From: Cupriavidus sp. MP-37
GTDB taxonomy: Bacteria > Pseudomonadota > Gammaproteobacteria > Burkholderiales > Burkholderiaceae
Length of the DNA stretch: 64,000 nt
NCBI RefSeq assembly: GCF_020618415.1
Contig: NZ_CP085344.1
Location: forward strand, 1 to 64,000
Reading direction: 5' to 3'
In this document: positions 27,808-35,812 of the stretch, piece by piece
How positions within the stretch are numbered: the stretch's first letter is position 1
Layout: every line of letters starts with the position of its first letter
Notes under the pieces: generated by a model
The model's input: the letters and a program-made list of their open reading frames with translations, nothing else
Told to the model about the DNA's origin: nothing
Databases searched by the model: none
Made by a program: the position numbers and the translations under genes

Positions 27808-28446
27808 ATGACGCGAACCAAGCTGTGTATCGTGGTAATGACCCTTGGTTGTGTTGCTTGTCTTCATTCCGCGCCGAATTATCCGGGTGCCGGAGGCAAT
27901 AATATCGATCTGGCCAAGTACGCAGCTGCAGAATGCCCAAATTTAAGTGGGCAGTATCAAGGGATTGGTGAACTCGTAGAGGGAGATGCAACAGCGCAAC
28001 AAGCAGCGCGGAAATGGCGGCTTTCAAACGTATTTCCCTTTCGAGACAATGATCAAGCGCAGGAAATACTGGCTGCGTCCCGATCAAGCGAGGGTCGGTA
28101 CGCGCCCCCTACTTACGCAATCGTGACAATGGTAAGCCGTATTGCGAAAATCAATTTGCGTTATGAGAATGGAAAATCGATTGAGTATGTTTCCTCCTTT
28201 GAGGACAAGGGGAGATTTGTGTGTACCGGTGCAAATGGAATAATTTCGTGGGGAGGGACGAGCGACGACGGGCGATCTGAGTATGGACCAAATCGCTCCG
28301 ACTCGGTCGTCACGCTGTATCTAGATCCTTCTGGAAACCTCATTCTTGAACGGGGCATGCAGGTCCACATGAGCCTGCGACTTGGCGCAATTCCGACCGG
28401 AACGGCTAGGTATTTCGCGAAATATAGATTCAAGCGGATTCAATGA
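27808..28446 (+). CDS. Tandem-array lipoprotein, copy 3 (putative immunity protein)
   Basis: This is the third paralogue (212 residues from ATG 27808; an ATG at 27787 gives a longer, less signal-like N-terminus). The lipobox is GCVACLHS, with PNYPGAGGNNIDLAKY, YQGIGELVEGDATAQQ, RFVCTGANGIISWGG and GRSEYGPN. The C-terminus is YRFKRIQ. Only about the last 30 bases of the upstream spacer (AATCAG...GAAAAAATG) still resemble the remnants before copies 1 and 2. Its TGA overlaps the next gene's ATG. Confidence 0.72.
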   Translation: MTRTKLCIVVMTLGCVACLHSAPNYPGAGGNNIDLAKYAAAECPNLSGQYQGIGELVEGDATAQQAARKWRLSNVFPFRDNDQAQEILAASRSSEGRYAPPTYAIVTMVSRIAKINLRYENGKSIEYVSSFEDKGRFVCTGANGIISWGGTSDDGRSEYGPNRSDSVVTLYLDPSGNLILERGMQVHMSLRLGAIPTGTARYFAKYRFKRIQ

Positions 28447-28835
28447 TGAAAGCCACCTTCCTTCGCAGCCCAAGCCGCGCGCGGCTCGCCGCGGGCTATT
28501 GCTTGGCGCTTTCCGCCTGTGCCCCCATGATTGCGACGGCCCCATCGACTATCGAGGTCACCCAACCAAGCGTGGCCGCCCGACCCATCCAGATCCTGAG
28601 CGCCACAACCGTCCAACTGGACACGGGCTATTCCCGCACGCTGCCCGAGAGGTCTGTCTGGTCGAGGGTGGGGCGTGTTCCTCAGGGCGACGTTTACCGG
28701 CCCATCGGCACAATTTTCACGATCGAGGGCCGTCAGGTCCACGAGGCCTACCTGGTCATCCGCGATAAGACCCTGGTGGGTTCTATTTGCCAGGGGAACA
28801 GAATTATTCCCCGCTATCCACCGCAGTACCTTTGA
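28443..28835 (+). CDS. Small lipoprotein with a probable late frameshift
   Basis: The 130-residue product has lipobox ALSACAPM and no recognised family. It overlaps the end of lipoprotein copy 3 (ATGA). In the annotated frame it ends SICQGNRIIPRYPPQYL. Skipping to the next frame near 28779-28781 gives GFYLPGEQNYSPLSTAVPLN and a stop at 28853-28855 that overlaps the next gene's ATG as ATGA, like its neighbours. That alternative looks more natural, so a one-base deletion is likely here. GC content returns to a genome-like level in this gene. Confidence 0.6.
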   Translation: MMKATFLRSPSRARLAAGYCLALSACAPMIATAPSTIEVTQPSVAARPIQILSATTVQLDTGYSRTLPERSVWSRVGRVPQGDVYRPIGTIFTIEGRQVHEAYLVIRDKTLVGSICQGNRIIPRYPPQYL

Positions 28836-28851
28836 ACTTGGGAGAATCGGA

Positions 28852-29301
28852 ATGAAACGGGTCGCACGTATGCTGATTGCCGGACTGGCGGTATCTTCGC
28901 TGCTGGCTGGATGTGCTTCGGGTGTGAAACACGCCGACATGGCAGCGTCGATACCGACGCTGAAGCCGAACGAGGGTCGGGTCTACTTCCTTCGCTCGGC
29001 GTCGATGTTCGGCGCCGCGATCCAGCCGGATCTGCGTCTTAATAATCAGGTGGTGGGCGAGTCCAAGCCCGGCGGCTTTTTCTTTGTGGACCGGCCTGCC
29101 GGCAAGTACGTAGCCTCGGCTGCGCACTGCCTGGGTGTCCTGGTTGGGATACCAGGCGGGGGCGCTCGGCGCCACCCGTCGCGTCGTTGCCCCGACGGCA
29201 GCCTCACGTCAAACAAGCCGCATTCACCACCCCCACCGACAACGAAATCACCCCCATCACCGCCCCCACCCCCCGGTTATCACTGGCAATCGCCTCGCTG
29301 A
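28852..29301 (+). pseudogene. Truncated DUF2846-like lipoprotein
   Basis: The start is clear (MKRVARMLIAGLAVSSLLAG, with lipobox LLAGC). The first 75 or so residues fit DUF2846 lipoproteins (GRVYFLRSASMFGAAIQPDL, then GGFFFVDRPAGKYVAS). After KYVASA the conserved C-terminal half is lost. A short LGVLVG echo is followed by Arg/Pro-rich sequence that is simply the reverse strand of the convergent DUF350 gene. An internal deletion with frameshift is the simplest reading. The protein is probably non-functional. Confidence 0.65.
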
Positions 29302-29602
29302 CACCCCCCAGCGCCCGCGCCGCCACCAGGTAAGCCACCACCTGCACCGCAAACGCCCCAAACGCCCACAACAAGAACATCCCAAACGTAGCGTTGTGCT
29401 GGATGCTCGACGACAAAGTCAGCGAGAACCCCAGCACCGCCCCGCCCAGCGACAATGCCGCCGCGACGTTCCCTTCGCGGATCAGCGTGAATTCCCGATG
29501 CGGTGTGACCCGCGTATAGACCAGCAGGAACAATCCCAGCATGGCGAAGCTGGTGACGATATAGATCAGGTAGGCAAGGGCCGGGTGCATGGTGTTGACC
29601 AT
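29204..29602 (-). CDS. DUF350 inner-membrane protein (YjfL-like)
   Basis: The 132-residue protein has four hydrophobic segments (about 8-28, 48-68, 72-92 and 108-130) and the DUF350 core IREGNVAAALSLGGAVLGFS. In enterobacteria YjfL-type proteins are encoded with YjfM (DUF1190) and the ATP-grasp protein YjfC; the same three families are neighbours here. Function is unknown. It is the last gene of the minus-strand set, 62 bases after DUF1190. Its 3' end overlaps the decayed lipoprotein gene on the other strand. Confidence 0.85.
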   Translation of the reverse strand: MVNTMHPALAYLIYIVTSFAMLGLFLLVYTRVTPHREFTLIREGNVAAALSLGGAVLGFSLTLSSSIQHNATFGMFLLWAFGAFAVQVVAYLVAARALGGVSEAIASDNRGVGAVMGVISLSVGVVNAACLT

Positions 29603-29664
29603 TGGATGGACTCGTTGTCAGGGTTCAGGAAGGTGAGGACGACGGGGCGAATGGCGGGCCGCGT

Positions 29665-30390
29665 TCAGCCGCCGCCGGAGCGGCCGGAGCTGCCGAAGCG
29701 GCTGGTGAAGCCGCCGCGCGATACCACCGGCGCGCGCGACACGGCTGCGGAGCGCATGGTCAGGCCCATGGAGCGTCCGCCGCTGAGCGAGCTGCGGCGC
29801 ACGGTGGCTTCTTCCACCATGGCGGCGCGCGGGGTGGCGTTGGTGAAGGATTGCGTGGACGTGCCGTTGCGGTCGTAGACCTGCATCGGGCGCAGCGGCC
29901 CGGACGACATGTCGCGCTGGGTCTGGGTGCCGTTGGGATGGTAGACGGTGCCGCTGGCGGTGTAGTACGGGCCGTACCAGCGCGCGTAATACGCGCTGCT
30001 GCTGTGCGTGGTGCCGGAGCTGCCGGCGGCTTCGCTGGCGGGGGCGTTGAGGCTGGAGCTGTAGATGGTGCTGGGGTCGTCGAGCGGCACGCTCTCGCAG
30101 TCGTTGGGCGTGTTCCAGTCGGCTTCGCAGTCTGCCAGCGTGGCGTAGCTGGCGCGGCGCACGGTGACGCCGGGGTCGTCGTCGGCGTCGTCGCTGCAGG
30201 AGCCGAGCACGGCCACGCCGGCGACCACGGCGCAGGCGCCGACGATCCACAGCGCGGGCGAGCCGCCCTGCTTCTTCTGTTCGGCCTGCCAGGCGGCGAT
30301 GCGCGGCGACGGGCCGCCGGAGCCGCCCCTGCCGGGCTGATATGGGCTGCCGTACTTGGAGCGCTTGGTGCCCTTCTTCTTGTTGGCCAT
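29665..30390 (-). CDS. DUF1190 family protein (YjfM-like)
   Basis: The 241-residue protein has a basic N-terminus (MANKKKGTKRSKYG), one membrane or lipoprotein-like segment (LWIVGACAVVAGVAVLGSCS), then the DUF1190 segment RRASYATLADCEADWN. The C-terminal half is Ser/Gly/Tyr-rich and probably disordered, ending FGSSGRSGGG. Position between DUF350 and the glutathionylspermidine synthase-like gene, with only three bases to the latter, supports a joint operon. Its role is unknown; envelope association is likely. Confidence 0.8.
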   Translation of the reverse strand: MANKKKGTKRSKYGSPYQPGRGGSGGPSPRIAAWQAEQKKQGGSPALWIVGACAVVAGVAVLGSCSDDADDDPGVTVRRASYATLADCEADWNTPNDCESVPLDDPSTIYSSSLNAPASEAAGSSGTTHSSSAYYARWYGPYYTASGTVYHPNGTQTQRDMSSGPLRPMQVYDRNGTSTQSFTNATPRAAMVEEATVRRSSLSGGRSMGLTMRSAAVSRAPVVSRGGFTSRFGSSGRSGGG

Positions 30391-30393
30391 GGC

Positions 30394-31569
30394 TTACGCG
30401 TGGGTGAAGTAGTGGGGGACGAAGAAGCTGGTGTTTTTGGCGATGGGCCCGGATTCTTCGCGCACGCACAGGCCGCTGGGCACGTCGTCGACGATCCAGA
30501 CGCCGAGCGTGGTGTAGCGGCCGTCAAAGCGCCGCGCCGGTTCGTAGGCCTGGTAGATGAAGCCTTCTTCGCCATACTCGCCGGGGTTGTGGACGCGGTC
30601 GCCTTCGGGGGTGACCAGGGTCACGCTTTCGCCTTCGCGCGACAGGAAGGGCTTCTTCGCGTGCGGCCGGCCGGCGAAGTGTCCGGGGTCGAAGCTGGCT
30701 TCGATCAGGTTGGGGTGTCCCGGGAACAGCTCCCACAGGATCGGCAGGATGGCCTTGTTGGACAGCACCGCCTTCCAGGGCGGCTCGACCCAGCGCACGG
30801 GGCTGTGCGCGAGCTGGTCGCGGTAGTCGGAGGTGGCCATCCATTCCCACGGGTAGAGCTTGAACACGACTTCCATCGGCACGTTGTCGGCGTCGTAGAA
30901 GTTGCCGCGGCCGTCGGTGCCGATCTCTTGCAGGTCGACCAGCTTGACCGACCAGCCGGCCTGCAGCGCGGTGTCCATCAGGTACTCGGTGTTGCAGATG
31001 TCTTCCTGGCTGTCGAACATGCACGCCAGGTGCAGCAGGCTGGCGTTGCGGTAGTGGTTGCGCAGCCACTGCCAGCGCGCCACCAGGGCGTCGTGCAGGC
31101 TGTTGAACTGGTCGGCCTGCGGCTGCACGGCGTCTTTCCAGTACCACTGGGCGACGGCAGATTCGATTAGCGAGGTCGGGGTGTCGGCGTTGAACTCGTA
31201 CAGCTTCGGCACGCCGTGCTGGTCCAGCGTCATGTCGAAGCGGCCGAACAGCGTGGGCTCGTCGCGGTCCCACGAGGTTCGGATCAGCTGCGCGAACTCC
31301 TTGTCGATGGCCAGTCGCGCGAACAGGTCGTGGTCGATCACGTGCTGCACGGCTTCCAGGCAGCGCTGGTTCAGGTCGTACGCGGCGGCGTAGAGCGTTT
31401 CCACCTCTTGCTTGCTGAAGGCGTAGGCGGCGTCTTCGCGCCAGTAGAAGAAGGTGTGGTCATCGACTTCGCGCGGGACGTTGAACTCGTCCAGCGAATG
31501 GAAGTGGAAGCCCACCTTCTCGAGTTCGCGCGGCCAGTTGCGGCGCGGGGTTTGCGGGATGCGTTGCAT
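30394..31569 (-). CDS. Glutathionylspermidine synthase-like ATP-grasp protein
   Basis: The 391-residue protein corresponds to the synthetase domain of glutathionylspermidine synthase (YgiC/YjfC type) without the amidase half. Visible are a nucleotide-binding stretch FGRFDMTLDQHGVPKLYEFN, ADTPTSLIESA, and KAILPILWELFPGHPNLI near the ATP-grasp lysine. Relatives ligate a polyamine-like amine to a peptide carboxylate at ATP cost; the true substrates of YjfC types are unknown. The ATG at 31569 shares one base with the upstream stop (TGATG), indicating tight coupling to the homospermidine synthase-like gene. Confidence 0.88.
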   Translation of the reverse strand: MQRIPQTPRRNWPRELEKVGFHFHSLDEFNVPREVDDHTFFYWREDAAYAFSKQEVETLYAAAYDLNQRCLEAVQHVIDHDLFARLAIDKEFAQLIRTSWDRDEPTLFGRFDMTLDQHGVPKLYEFNADTPTSLIESAVAQWYWKDAVQPQADQFNSLHDALVARWQWLRNHYRNASLLHLACMFDSQEDICNTEYLMDTALQAGWSVKLVDLQEIGTDGRGNFYDADNVPMEVVFKLYPWEWMATSDYRDQLAHSPVRWVEPPWKAVLSNKAILPILWELFPGHPNLIEASFDPGHFAGRPHAKKPFLSREGESVTLVTPEGDRVHNPGEYGEEGFIYQAYEPARRFDGRYTTLGVWIVDDVPSGLCVREESGPIAKNTSFFVPHYFTHA

Positions 31570-32963
31570 CAGCAGGCAAGGGTAAGGAGAGCGGGATCGG
31601 GCCGGACCTTGGCGTGGTCCAGCAGGAAGTCGGTGAAGGCGAGCGAGGCGGCACCGGGCCGCGGCAGCCAGCTGGTGAAGGCGATGCTGAGCGGCGCCCA
31701 CCAGTGCGCGGCATCGGCCAGCACCGGGCCGAAGTCGAGCGCATCGGATTCCACTACGCCGCGCGACGGGTTGGCCAGCATCCACTGCATGCCGGCGACC
31801 AGGCTCGATGCCACCTGCAGGCTGGTGGCGGTGTTGTACGGCGCCAGCGCTCGCGCACGCTGCACCGACAGGCGCGAGCCATGCCAGACCGCGCCGTGCC
31901 GGCCGCTCATCAGCAGCACGCCGAGCTCGTCTTCGCCGCACTGGATCTCGTCGCGCAGGATGCGTTCGGCGCGCACGCGCGGGGCGGCGCGGTCGTCCAG
32001 CCATTGCATCGAGGCCTGCGTGGCGGCGGTGGGGCGATAGGCGTAGTAGACGGTGGGGCGATACAGCGGCTGGCCGGCGCGGTTGTCGGTCAGGTATTCG
32101 GCGATCGAGATCGATTCGTTGTGCGTGATCAGGTAGGCGTCGAACGGGCCGTGCACCGGCGACCACGAGCGCACGCGCGTGCGGTGGCCCGGCCGGTCCA
32201 GTGCGATCGCCGCGCCGCTGCCATAGCCGTGGCGGTAGCCATCGGGCGGCAGCGCCGGCTCATGGCTGCCCCAGCCGAGTTCGGCATCCTGCAGGCACTC
32301 GGTGATAAAGCCTTCGGCGGACCAGGTGTTGGCGAATTCGCCGTCGCGCGGATAGCCGGGGGCCTGCTGGCTGTCGTATTCGGCCACCTGGACCACGCGC
32401 ACATCCAGCGCGCGCGCCAGCGCGGCCCACCCGGCGCGATCGCGCGGTTCCGGCTGCTGCATGTGCGCCTTGCCGGCCAGTGCCATCAGCGCGGCCTTGA
32501 CCAGCACCGACACCAGTCCGGGATTTGCGCCATGGGCGACCAGCGCGGTCGGCAGGGCCTCGCGGCCGCGGGCGAAGGCCAGCATGTCGTGGCGCAGCGC
32601 GTAGTTGCTCAGGTGCGAGGCCTGCGCATCGGCTTCATAGTCCCAGGGCTCGATGCCAGCATCGACATAGAAGGCGCCATGCGCCTGCGCCAGCGCGATC
32701 AGGTCGCGGCTGCAGACGGACGGGGCCAGGTTTAGCAGGAAGGCGCCGGGGCGCAGCAGCGGGGCCAGCGTGGTTTCGAAATTGGCCGCGGTGATGGCGG
32801 CGTGGATGGCATGCAGCCTGTGCCGGGCGACCAGCGCCTGGCGAGCGTGGTCCAGCACGCGGTCGACCACGGTGATCGCCGCCCCCGGCCAGGCTTGCTC
32901 CAGCAGCGGCAGCACGGCCTGGCCGATGCAGCCAAAGCCGACGATAACGATGTGTTCGATCAC
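31569..32963 (-). CDS. Homospermidine synthase-like (saccharopine dehydrogenase fold)
   Basis: The 464-residue protein has an N-terminal Rossmann motif IVIVGFGCIGQAVLPLL and an Asp ending beta-2 (TVVDRV). Segments typical of bacterial homospermidine synthase include HGANPGLVSVLVKAAL and NTWSAEGFITE with GWGSHEP. That enzyme makes homospermidine from putrescine or spermidine using NAD. Translation begins at GTG 32963 with AAGG upstream. It leads a four-gene operon with a glutathionylspermidine synthase-like ligase, DUF1190 and DUF350, so its product may be the amine that is ligated. That link is inferred. Confidence 0.85.
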   Translation of the reverse strand: MIEHIVIVGFGCIGQAVLPLLEQAWPGAAITVVDRVLDHARQALVARHRLHAIHAAITAANFETTLAPLLRPGAFLLNLAPSVCSRDLIALAQAHGAFYVDAGIEPWDYEADAQASHLSNYALRHDMLAFARGREALPTALVAHGANPGLVSVLVKAALMALAGKAHMQQPEPRDRAGWAALARALDVRVVQVAEYDSQQAPGYPRDGEFANTWSAEGFITECLQDAELGWGSHEPALPPDGYRHGYGSGAAIALDRPGHRTRVRSWSPVHGPFDAYLITHNESISIAEYLTDNRAGQPLYRPTVYYAYRPTAATQASMQWLDDRAAPRVRAERILRDEIQCGEDELGVLLMSGRHGAVWHGSRLSVQRARALAPYNTATSLQVASSLVAGMQWMLANPSRGVVESDALDFGPVLADAAHWWAPLSIAFTSWLPRPGAASLAFTDFLLDHAKVRPDPALLTLAC

Positions 32964-33282
32964 GCAGACCCTTCCGCCCGTAACGCGGCAAGGTCGCCCG
33001 CGCGCGGACGCGGCCGAGGCCGCGCCGGCGCAGGACTGCCCTCGCCTGGTTTTATCAATTCTGATCAGAATCGCTAAATCTAGCGAAGGGCAATACTATC
33101 GCCGCGCGCGGCGGCTGCCAACTGCCGGAGGGGTATGCGGCCCGCCTGTCAGCGCAACAGGCGCCAGGCCAGCCGGGCCGCGAACGGCTGGCCGCCCTCG
33201 CGCAGGCGTGGCCAGGAGCCCGCGGTTGTTGCAGGACTCAATAAAGTCTAAATTCAGTCCATTGCACGTTCTGGCTCACATC
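32964..33282. other. Divergent intergenic region upstream of the polyamine-like operon
   Basis: No gene is visible in these 319 bases. The left part should hold the promoter of the minus-strand operon and contains a 14-bp palindrome at 33058-33071. The right part precedes the antitoxin gene; a TAAA/TCTAAA-rich patch near 33241-33255 could be its -10, but no pair was fixed. Confidence 0.5.
33058..33071. promoter_or_regulatory. Perfect palindrome ATTCTGATCAGAAT
   Basis: A 14-bp perfect palindrome sits about 95 bases upstream of the homospermidine synthase-like gene, in an otherwise unremarkable spacer. Symmetry and position suggest a dimeric repressor site. No regulator gene adjoins, so the binding protein is unknown. 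Confidence 0.4.
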
Positions 33283-33558
33283 ATGCGCTACTCATCCCAG
33301 ATCAAGCCGATCACCAATCTGAAGGCCAATGCCGCCGAGGTGCTGGAGCAAGTCAACGAATGGCGCGAACCGCTGGTGATCGACCAGAACGGGGAGGCCC
33401 GCGCGGTGCTGCAGGACAATGCGTCGTTCGAGCAGACGCAGGGAACGCTGGTGCTGCTCAAGATCCTGGCGCTCGGCAATCAGGAAATCGCCGCAGGCAA
33501 GCTCAAGCCGGTCCCGGACGTGGTCGCGCGCCTGCGCAGAAAGCGGGCCGCCGGCTGA
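33283..33558 (+). CDS. Phd/YefM-type antitoxin
   Basis: The 91-residue protein has the Phd/YefM fold pattern: SQIKPITNLKANAAEVLEQV, then PLVIDQNGEARAVLQD. The C-terminal tail (VVARLRRKRAAG) would wrap the toxin. Such antitoxins bind and neutralise RelE/ParE toxins and autoregulate. The ATG at 33283 is chosen because homologues begin just before the ITNLKANA segment. Its stop overlaps the start of a decayed toxin gene (TGATG), so it now appears to be an orphan. Confidence 0.88.
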   Translation: MRYSSQIKPITNLKANAAEVLEQVNEWREPLVIDQNGEARAVLQDNASFEQTQGTLVLLKILALGNQEIAAGKLKPVPDVVARLRRKRAAG

Positions 33559-33905
33559 TGGCGTCAGGCGGTACGCGCCATGAGCACCTGCTCACGCCGG
33601 CGCTGACAGGACCTGGAATCCATCCACGACTACGTTACGGAATTCGATTGCGTCGAGAACGCGACGTGCTGGAGCGGTTGCTGGAAGCGGTGGGCCCGAT
33701 TTCCCCCTTTGCCGAGAAAGGCAACCACACAAGCGACTTGATCGCACTGGGTATCCGGTAGTATCGCCAGACGGCCTCCAAGCCTTTTCGCGTGATCTAC
33801 CGTCCGGTGGAAAGCAGCGTGATCATCTATGTCATTGCGGATGGCCGGCGCGATCTGCAGGCCTTACTGGCGCGCAGACTGCGGGCGCTTGAGCGCAGCA
33901 GCCAT
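33558..33905 (+). pseudogene. Decayed RelE/ParE-family toxin gene
   Basis: Pieces of one toxin are readable in different frames: DLESIHDYVTEFDCVENA (from 33610), then after a one-base shift DVLERLLEAVGPISPFAEKG up to GIR followed by TAG. The same frame continues as YRQTASKPFRVIYRPVESSV and RRDLQALLARRL. That is a complete ParE layout, broken by at least one frameshift and one nonsense codon (probably GAG to TAG). No functional toxin can be made. The 3' end is approximate. Confidence 0.8.
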
Positions 33906-33987
33906 CCGTTCACTGCCTGCGGGCAACTCAACCATTTGCACACGCCTGGGCCGGCGTGCTGCCAACCGAAGCATTTGCCACACCACC

Positions 33988-34311
33988 ATGCCCCTGATCG
34001 ATATCAAGAACCTCCAGCAAGCCGCCTACGATTTCGGCGAAGCCCGCCACTGGGGCAAGTACCACAGCCCCAAGAACCTCGCGATGGCACTGAGCGTCGA
34101 GGTGTCCGAGCTGGTCGAGATCTTCCAGTGGCAGACCGAGGACGAATCTCGCGCCGTCATGTCCACGCCCAAGCGAGAGCACGTGGAGCAGGAGCTTGCG
34201 GATATCACGATCTATCTGACCCAGCTGGTGACGGCGCTTGGGGTGGACCTGGATGCGGCGGTGCGGGCGAAGATGGAGATGAATGCGAGGAAGTATCCGC
34301 TACCCGAATAA
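33988..34311 (+). CDS. MazG-like nucleotide pyrophosphohydrolase
   Basis: This 107-residue single-domain protein belongs to the MazG/RS21-C6 (dCTP pyrophosphatase-like) superfamily. The magnesium-binding helices are visible as SVEVSELVEIFQW and EQELADITIYL, with the C-terminal AKMEMNARKYP. Relatives hydrolyse (d)NTPs to monophosphates in nucleotide-pool cleaning. The ATG at 33988 is preferred over an upstream in-frame start, whose added sequence belongs to the dead toxin. No ribosome site stands out. Confidence 0.88.
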   Translation: MPLIDIKNLQQAAYDFGEARHWGKYHSPKNLAMALSVEVSELVEIFQWQTEDESRAVMSTPKREHVEQELADITIYLTQLVTALGVDLDAAVRAKMEMNARKYPLPE

Positions 34312-34357
34312 GCGCCCGCGCCGGCATGGCGCGATGGCGTGCGCTCAGATCCAGGGG

Positions 34358-34861
34358 CTATCCCGCCACTAGCCGTACCAGCCATCCTGCCCCATACAAC
34401 CCCATCCCGAACACCGCATGCGTCACCAGGCTATGCAGCCGCGCCACGTTCGGCCTTGGCGTGCGGTTGGCCGCGATGCCTGCGCCCATCGCGGGCTGCA
34501 TCAGCAAAAATGGCGCGGCGACGCTGCCGAGGCCGACGATCAAAGCGGGAGCCAGCGTCGGGTGGCGCGCCCAATCTAGACCCCACAAGGCCAGCAATAT
34601 TCCCGCGAACGCGATGCCGGTCAGGTAATGCGCGATCCAACCGATGGCCTGCTCGCCGCGCACCGGTGGGGTGGCGGCGATGGGGTGATGGCATAGACGT
34701 CCGCGTGGCAGCCACGCCAGCCAGCGCCCGACCAGGCCATAGTTCAACGCGGGCACGCCGAGCAGCCGTTTGCGCGCGATGGTCCAGGCATCCATGACCA
34801 GCGTGGCGCCGGTGCCGATTACCATGGCATGGAGCAGCATCGCGGTGGTGTGATCAGGCAT
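34358..34861 (-). CDS. DUF2938 membrane protein
   Basis: The 167-residue protein has four hydrophobic stretches and the DUF2938 pattern (VIGTGATLVMDAWTIARKRL, NYGLVGRW, LHSLVTHAVFGMGLYGAGW). Function is unknown. Its start overlaps the upstream methyltransferase stop by eight bases, so both are probably made from one transcript driven by the MerR-type control region. Confidence 0.85.
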   Translation of the reverse strand: MPDHTTAMLLHAMVIGTGATLVMDAWTIARKRLLGVPALNYGLVGRWLAWLPRGRLCHHPIAATPPVRGEQAIGWIAHYLTGIAFAGILLALWGLDWARHPTLAPALIVGLGSVAAPFLLMQPAMGAGIAANRTPRPNVARLHSLVTHAVFGMGLYGAGWLVRLVAG

Positions 34862-35747
34862 GGTTCGAGTCCTGGGCTATGGGCGAAGCGGCTGCGGTCG
34901 CGCGGGCCGTGATGGTCCAGCACGCTGCGGTGTAGCGCACGGTGTCGCCGTGCACGTAAGGCGCGAATGCGGCGCGCACGGTGTCGATGACCCGCTCGCG
35001 CGTGGTGGCGTCAACGCCTTGCAGCGCCAGCCCGACCGGGCCCAGCCGGGACAGGTAGCCGGCCAGCGCCGGCTCCGGCAGCGTGCAGGTGACGTCGGTC
35101 GGGCGGATGTCGATATCGCCCCAGCCGCTCGCCTGCAGGATCGACAGCACGCGCTCGCGGTCGCCGAAGGCGAATTGTCCCGGCGCGCCTGGCTGCCGGG
35201 GCGTCAGATTGGGCAGCAGCGGTGCGGCGGCGCGCTCGGCGGTGGTCATGAAGGGGTTCTCGGCGGCGCTGCGCCAGGCGATGCAGTGCAGCGCGGCGTC
35301 GGACGTCGCCGCCCAGCGCAGGTTGGCGAAGGCGCGCACCGGATCGCTGAAGAACATCACGCCAAGGCGTGACACGATCATGTCGAAGCTTGCCGGAGCG
35401 AAGGCGTGCTCCTGCGCATCGGCGTGGACAAAGCTTGCGTCGATGCCTTCGCGTTGGGCGCTGGAGCGCGCGGCGGCGAGCATCGGCGCGGAAATATCGA
35501 TGCCGGTGCAGCGGCCTTTCACACCGATGTGCCGCGCCAGCGCCAGCGTGGTGCTGCCGGTGCCGCAGCCGACGTCGAGAATGCGTTGTGACCCGGCGTT
35601 GCCTGCGGCTTCGACCAGCTGCTGCTCCAGGGGCCGGAACATGTCGTCCAGCAGGCCCTGCTGCTCGACCCACGCATGGCCGGATGCGCCGTTCCACAGT
35701 GCGGCCTGTTCGCCGCCATTGCCGCTGGTTTGTCGTTGTTCACTCAT
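34854..35747 (-). CDS. Class I SAM-dependent methyltransferase
   Basis: The 297-residue protein has the AdoMet-binding motif ILDVGCGTGSTTLALA (about 56-71), the acidic residue after beta-2 (GIDISAPM), and VHADAQEHAF. The substrate cannot be told; the fold resembles UbiE/small-molecule methyltransferases. It is divergent from a MerR regulator, with a SoxR-box-like palindrome in the 65-base gap. DUF2938 follows with an 8-base overlap. Confidence 0.9.
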   Translation of the reverse strand: MSEQRQTSGNGGEQAALWNGASGHAWVEQQGLLDDMFRPLEQQLVEAAGNAGSQRILDVGCGTGSTTLALARHIGVKGRCTGIDISAPMLAAARSSAQREGIDASFVHADAQEHAFAPASFDMIVSRLGVMFFSDPVRAFANLRWAATSDAALHCIAWRSAAENPFMTTAERAAAPLLPNLTPRQPGAPGQFAFGDRERVLSILQASGWGDIDIRPTDVTCTLPEPALAGYLSRLGPVGLALQGVDATTRERVIDTVRAAFAPYVHGDTVRYTAACWTITARATAAASPIAQDSNHA

Positions 35748-35789
35748 GGTCGTATCCCCTTGCCTGGTTGGAGGCTACACTGTGCCAGT

Positions 35790-35809
35790 TCAAGTCGACT
35801 TGAGGTCAA
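35790..35809 (-). promoter_or_regulatory. MerR/SoxR-type operator and -35 element
   Basis: A 14-bp palindrome TCAAGTCGACTTGA (35790-35803) lies in the divergent gap. On the minus strand the region reads TTGACC (-35, 35809-35804) followed by the palindrome in a long spacer, the layout of MerR-activated promoters. It closely resembles the classical SoxR box CCTCAAGTTAACTTGAGG. The -10 (CACAGT) is poor, as expected for an activator-dependent promoter. Confidence 0.6.
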
Positions 35810-35812
35810 GCG

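Noticed and set aside
33829..34311. Longer MazG-like protein starting at 33829
   Set aside because: The first 53 residues come from the decayed toxin region in another frame and do not resemble the family.
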